Shown here: positions 34,553-34,560 of the stretch, piece after piece | How positions within the stretch are numbered: position 1 is the first letter of the stretch | Layout of the letters: each line of letters begins with the position of its first letter | DNA from: an uncultured Bacteroides sp. | Lineage (GTDB): Bacteria; Bacteroidota; Bacteroidia; Bacteroidales; Bacteroidaceae | Direction: 5' to 3' | Length of the DNA stretch: 34,560 bases | NCBI GenBank assembly: GCA_947074295.1 | Contig: CAMTPC010000024.1 | Span: 1-34,560, forward strand | Made by a program: the position numbers and the translations under genes | Notes under the pieces: generated by a model | Told to the model about the DNA's origin: nothing | Seen by the model: only the letters and a program-made list of their open reading frames with translations | Database searches by the model: none

Positions 34553-34560
34553 CGTGGTTT

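Noticed and set aside
1..34560. CRISPR arrays, transposases, integrases, toxin-antitoxin or defence genes
   Set aside because: I looked for regularly spaced repeats and mobile-element motifs and saw none. The only repeats are hairpins and the heptamer array at the right edge.

Overview
The window is chromosomal DNA of a gut-type Bacteroidales bacterium, most likely Bacteroides or a close relative. The evidence is a SusC/SusD pair, TonB-dependent receptors, lipoproteins with a bare S-C lipobox, few Shine-Dalgarno sequences, repeated exact matches to the Bacteroides -7 promoter box (TAnnTTTG), and a propionate-forming methylmalonyl-CoA decarboxylase operon. I see no phage, transposase, CRISPR array, rRNA or tRNA. 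It reads as core metabolism plus one nutrient-uptake locus and one sugar-utilisation operon.

Layout. (1) 1-4146 (+): the C-terminal part of a SusC-like transporter, its SusD-like lipoprotein and a TlpA-type thioredoxin lipoprotein, closed by a terminator. (2) 4223-6700 (+): a small Dabb-domain protein and the transmembrane thiol reductase DsbD, which could feed electrons to the TlpA protein upstream. (3) 6701-7135: a hairpin-rich convergent gap. (4) 7136-11789 (-): methylmalonyl-CoA epimerase, then the Na+-pumping methylmalonyl-CoA decarboxylase subunits (carboxyltransferase, OadG-like subunit carrying a lamin-tail domain, biotin carrier, membrane beta subunit), the route from succinate to propionate. 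(5) 11890-15560 (-): a TonB-dependent receptor with a long, possibly conserved leader, and a GNAT/FemAB-like acyltransferase. (6) 15727-18571 (+): a five-gene operon of nitroreductase, small membrane protein, Rossmann/DUF2520 protein, KdsC-like HAD phosphatase and Maf. (7) 18563-26412 (-): TPR protein, phosphoglycerate kinase, endonuclease III, MFS transporter, PheS, a monoacylglycerol-lipase-like hydrolase and an unlisted 57-residue membrane peptide. (8) 26413-34449 (+): a divergent control region, then Na+/sugar symporter, Nudix-type AraR regulator, AraD, AraA, AraB, a terminator and a secreted aldose 1-epimerase. (9) 34465-34552: an array of six alternating heptamers that folds into nested hairpins.

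How the genes work together. The ara cluster is a self-contained L-arabinose module: a lipoprotein mutarotase outside the cytoplasm, import, isomerase, kinase and epimerase to D-xylulose 5-phosphate, with a regulator whose Nudix active site has decayed. The mmd operon lies on the fermentation branch that drains carbon to propionate while pumping Na+, and that gradient could also drive the symporter.

I found no clearly new multi-gene system. The points most worth a second look are the leader before the TonB receptor (14299-14547), the heptamer array at the right edge, the lamin-tail/OadG fusion, the ara operator candidates and several long perfect inverted repeats.
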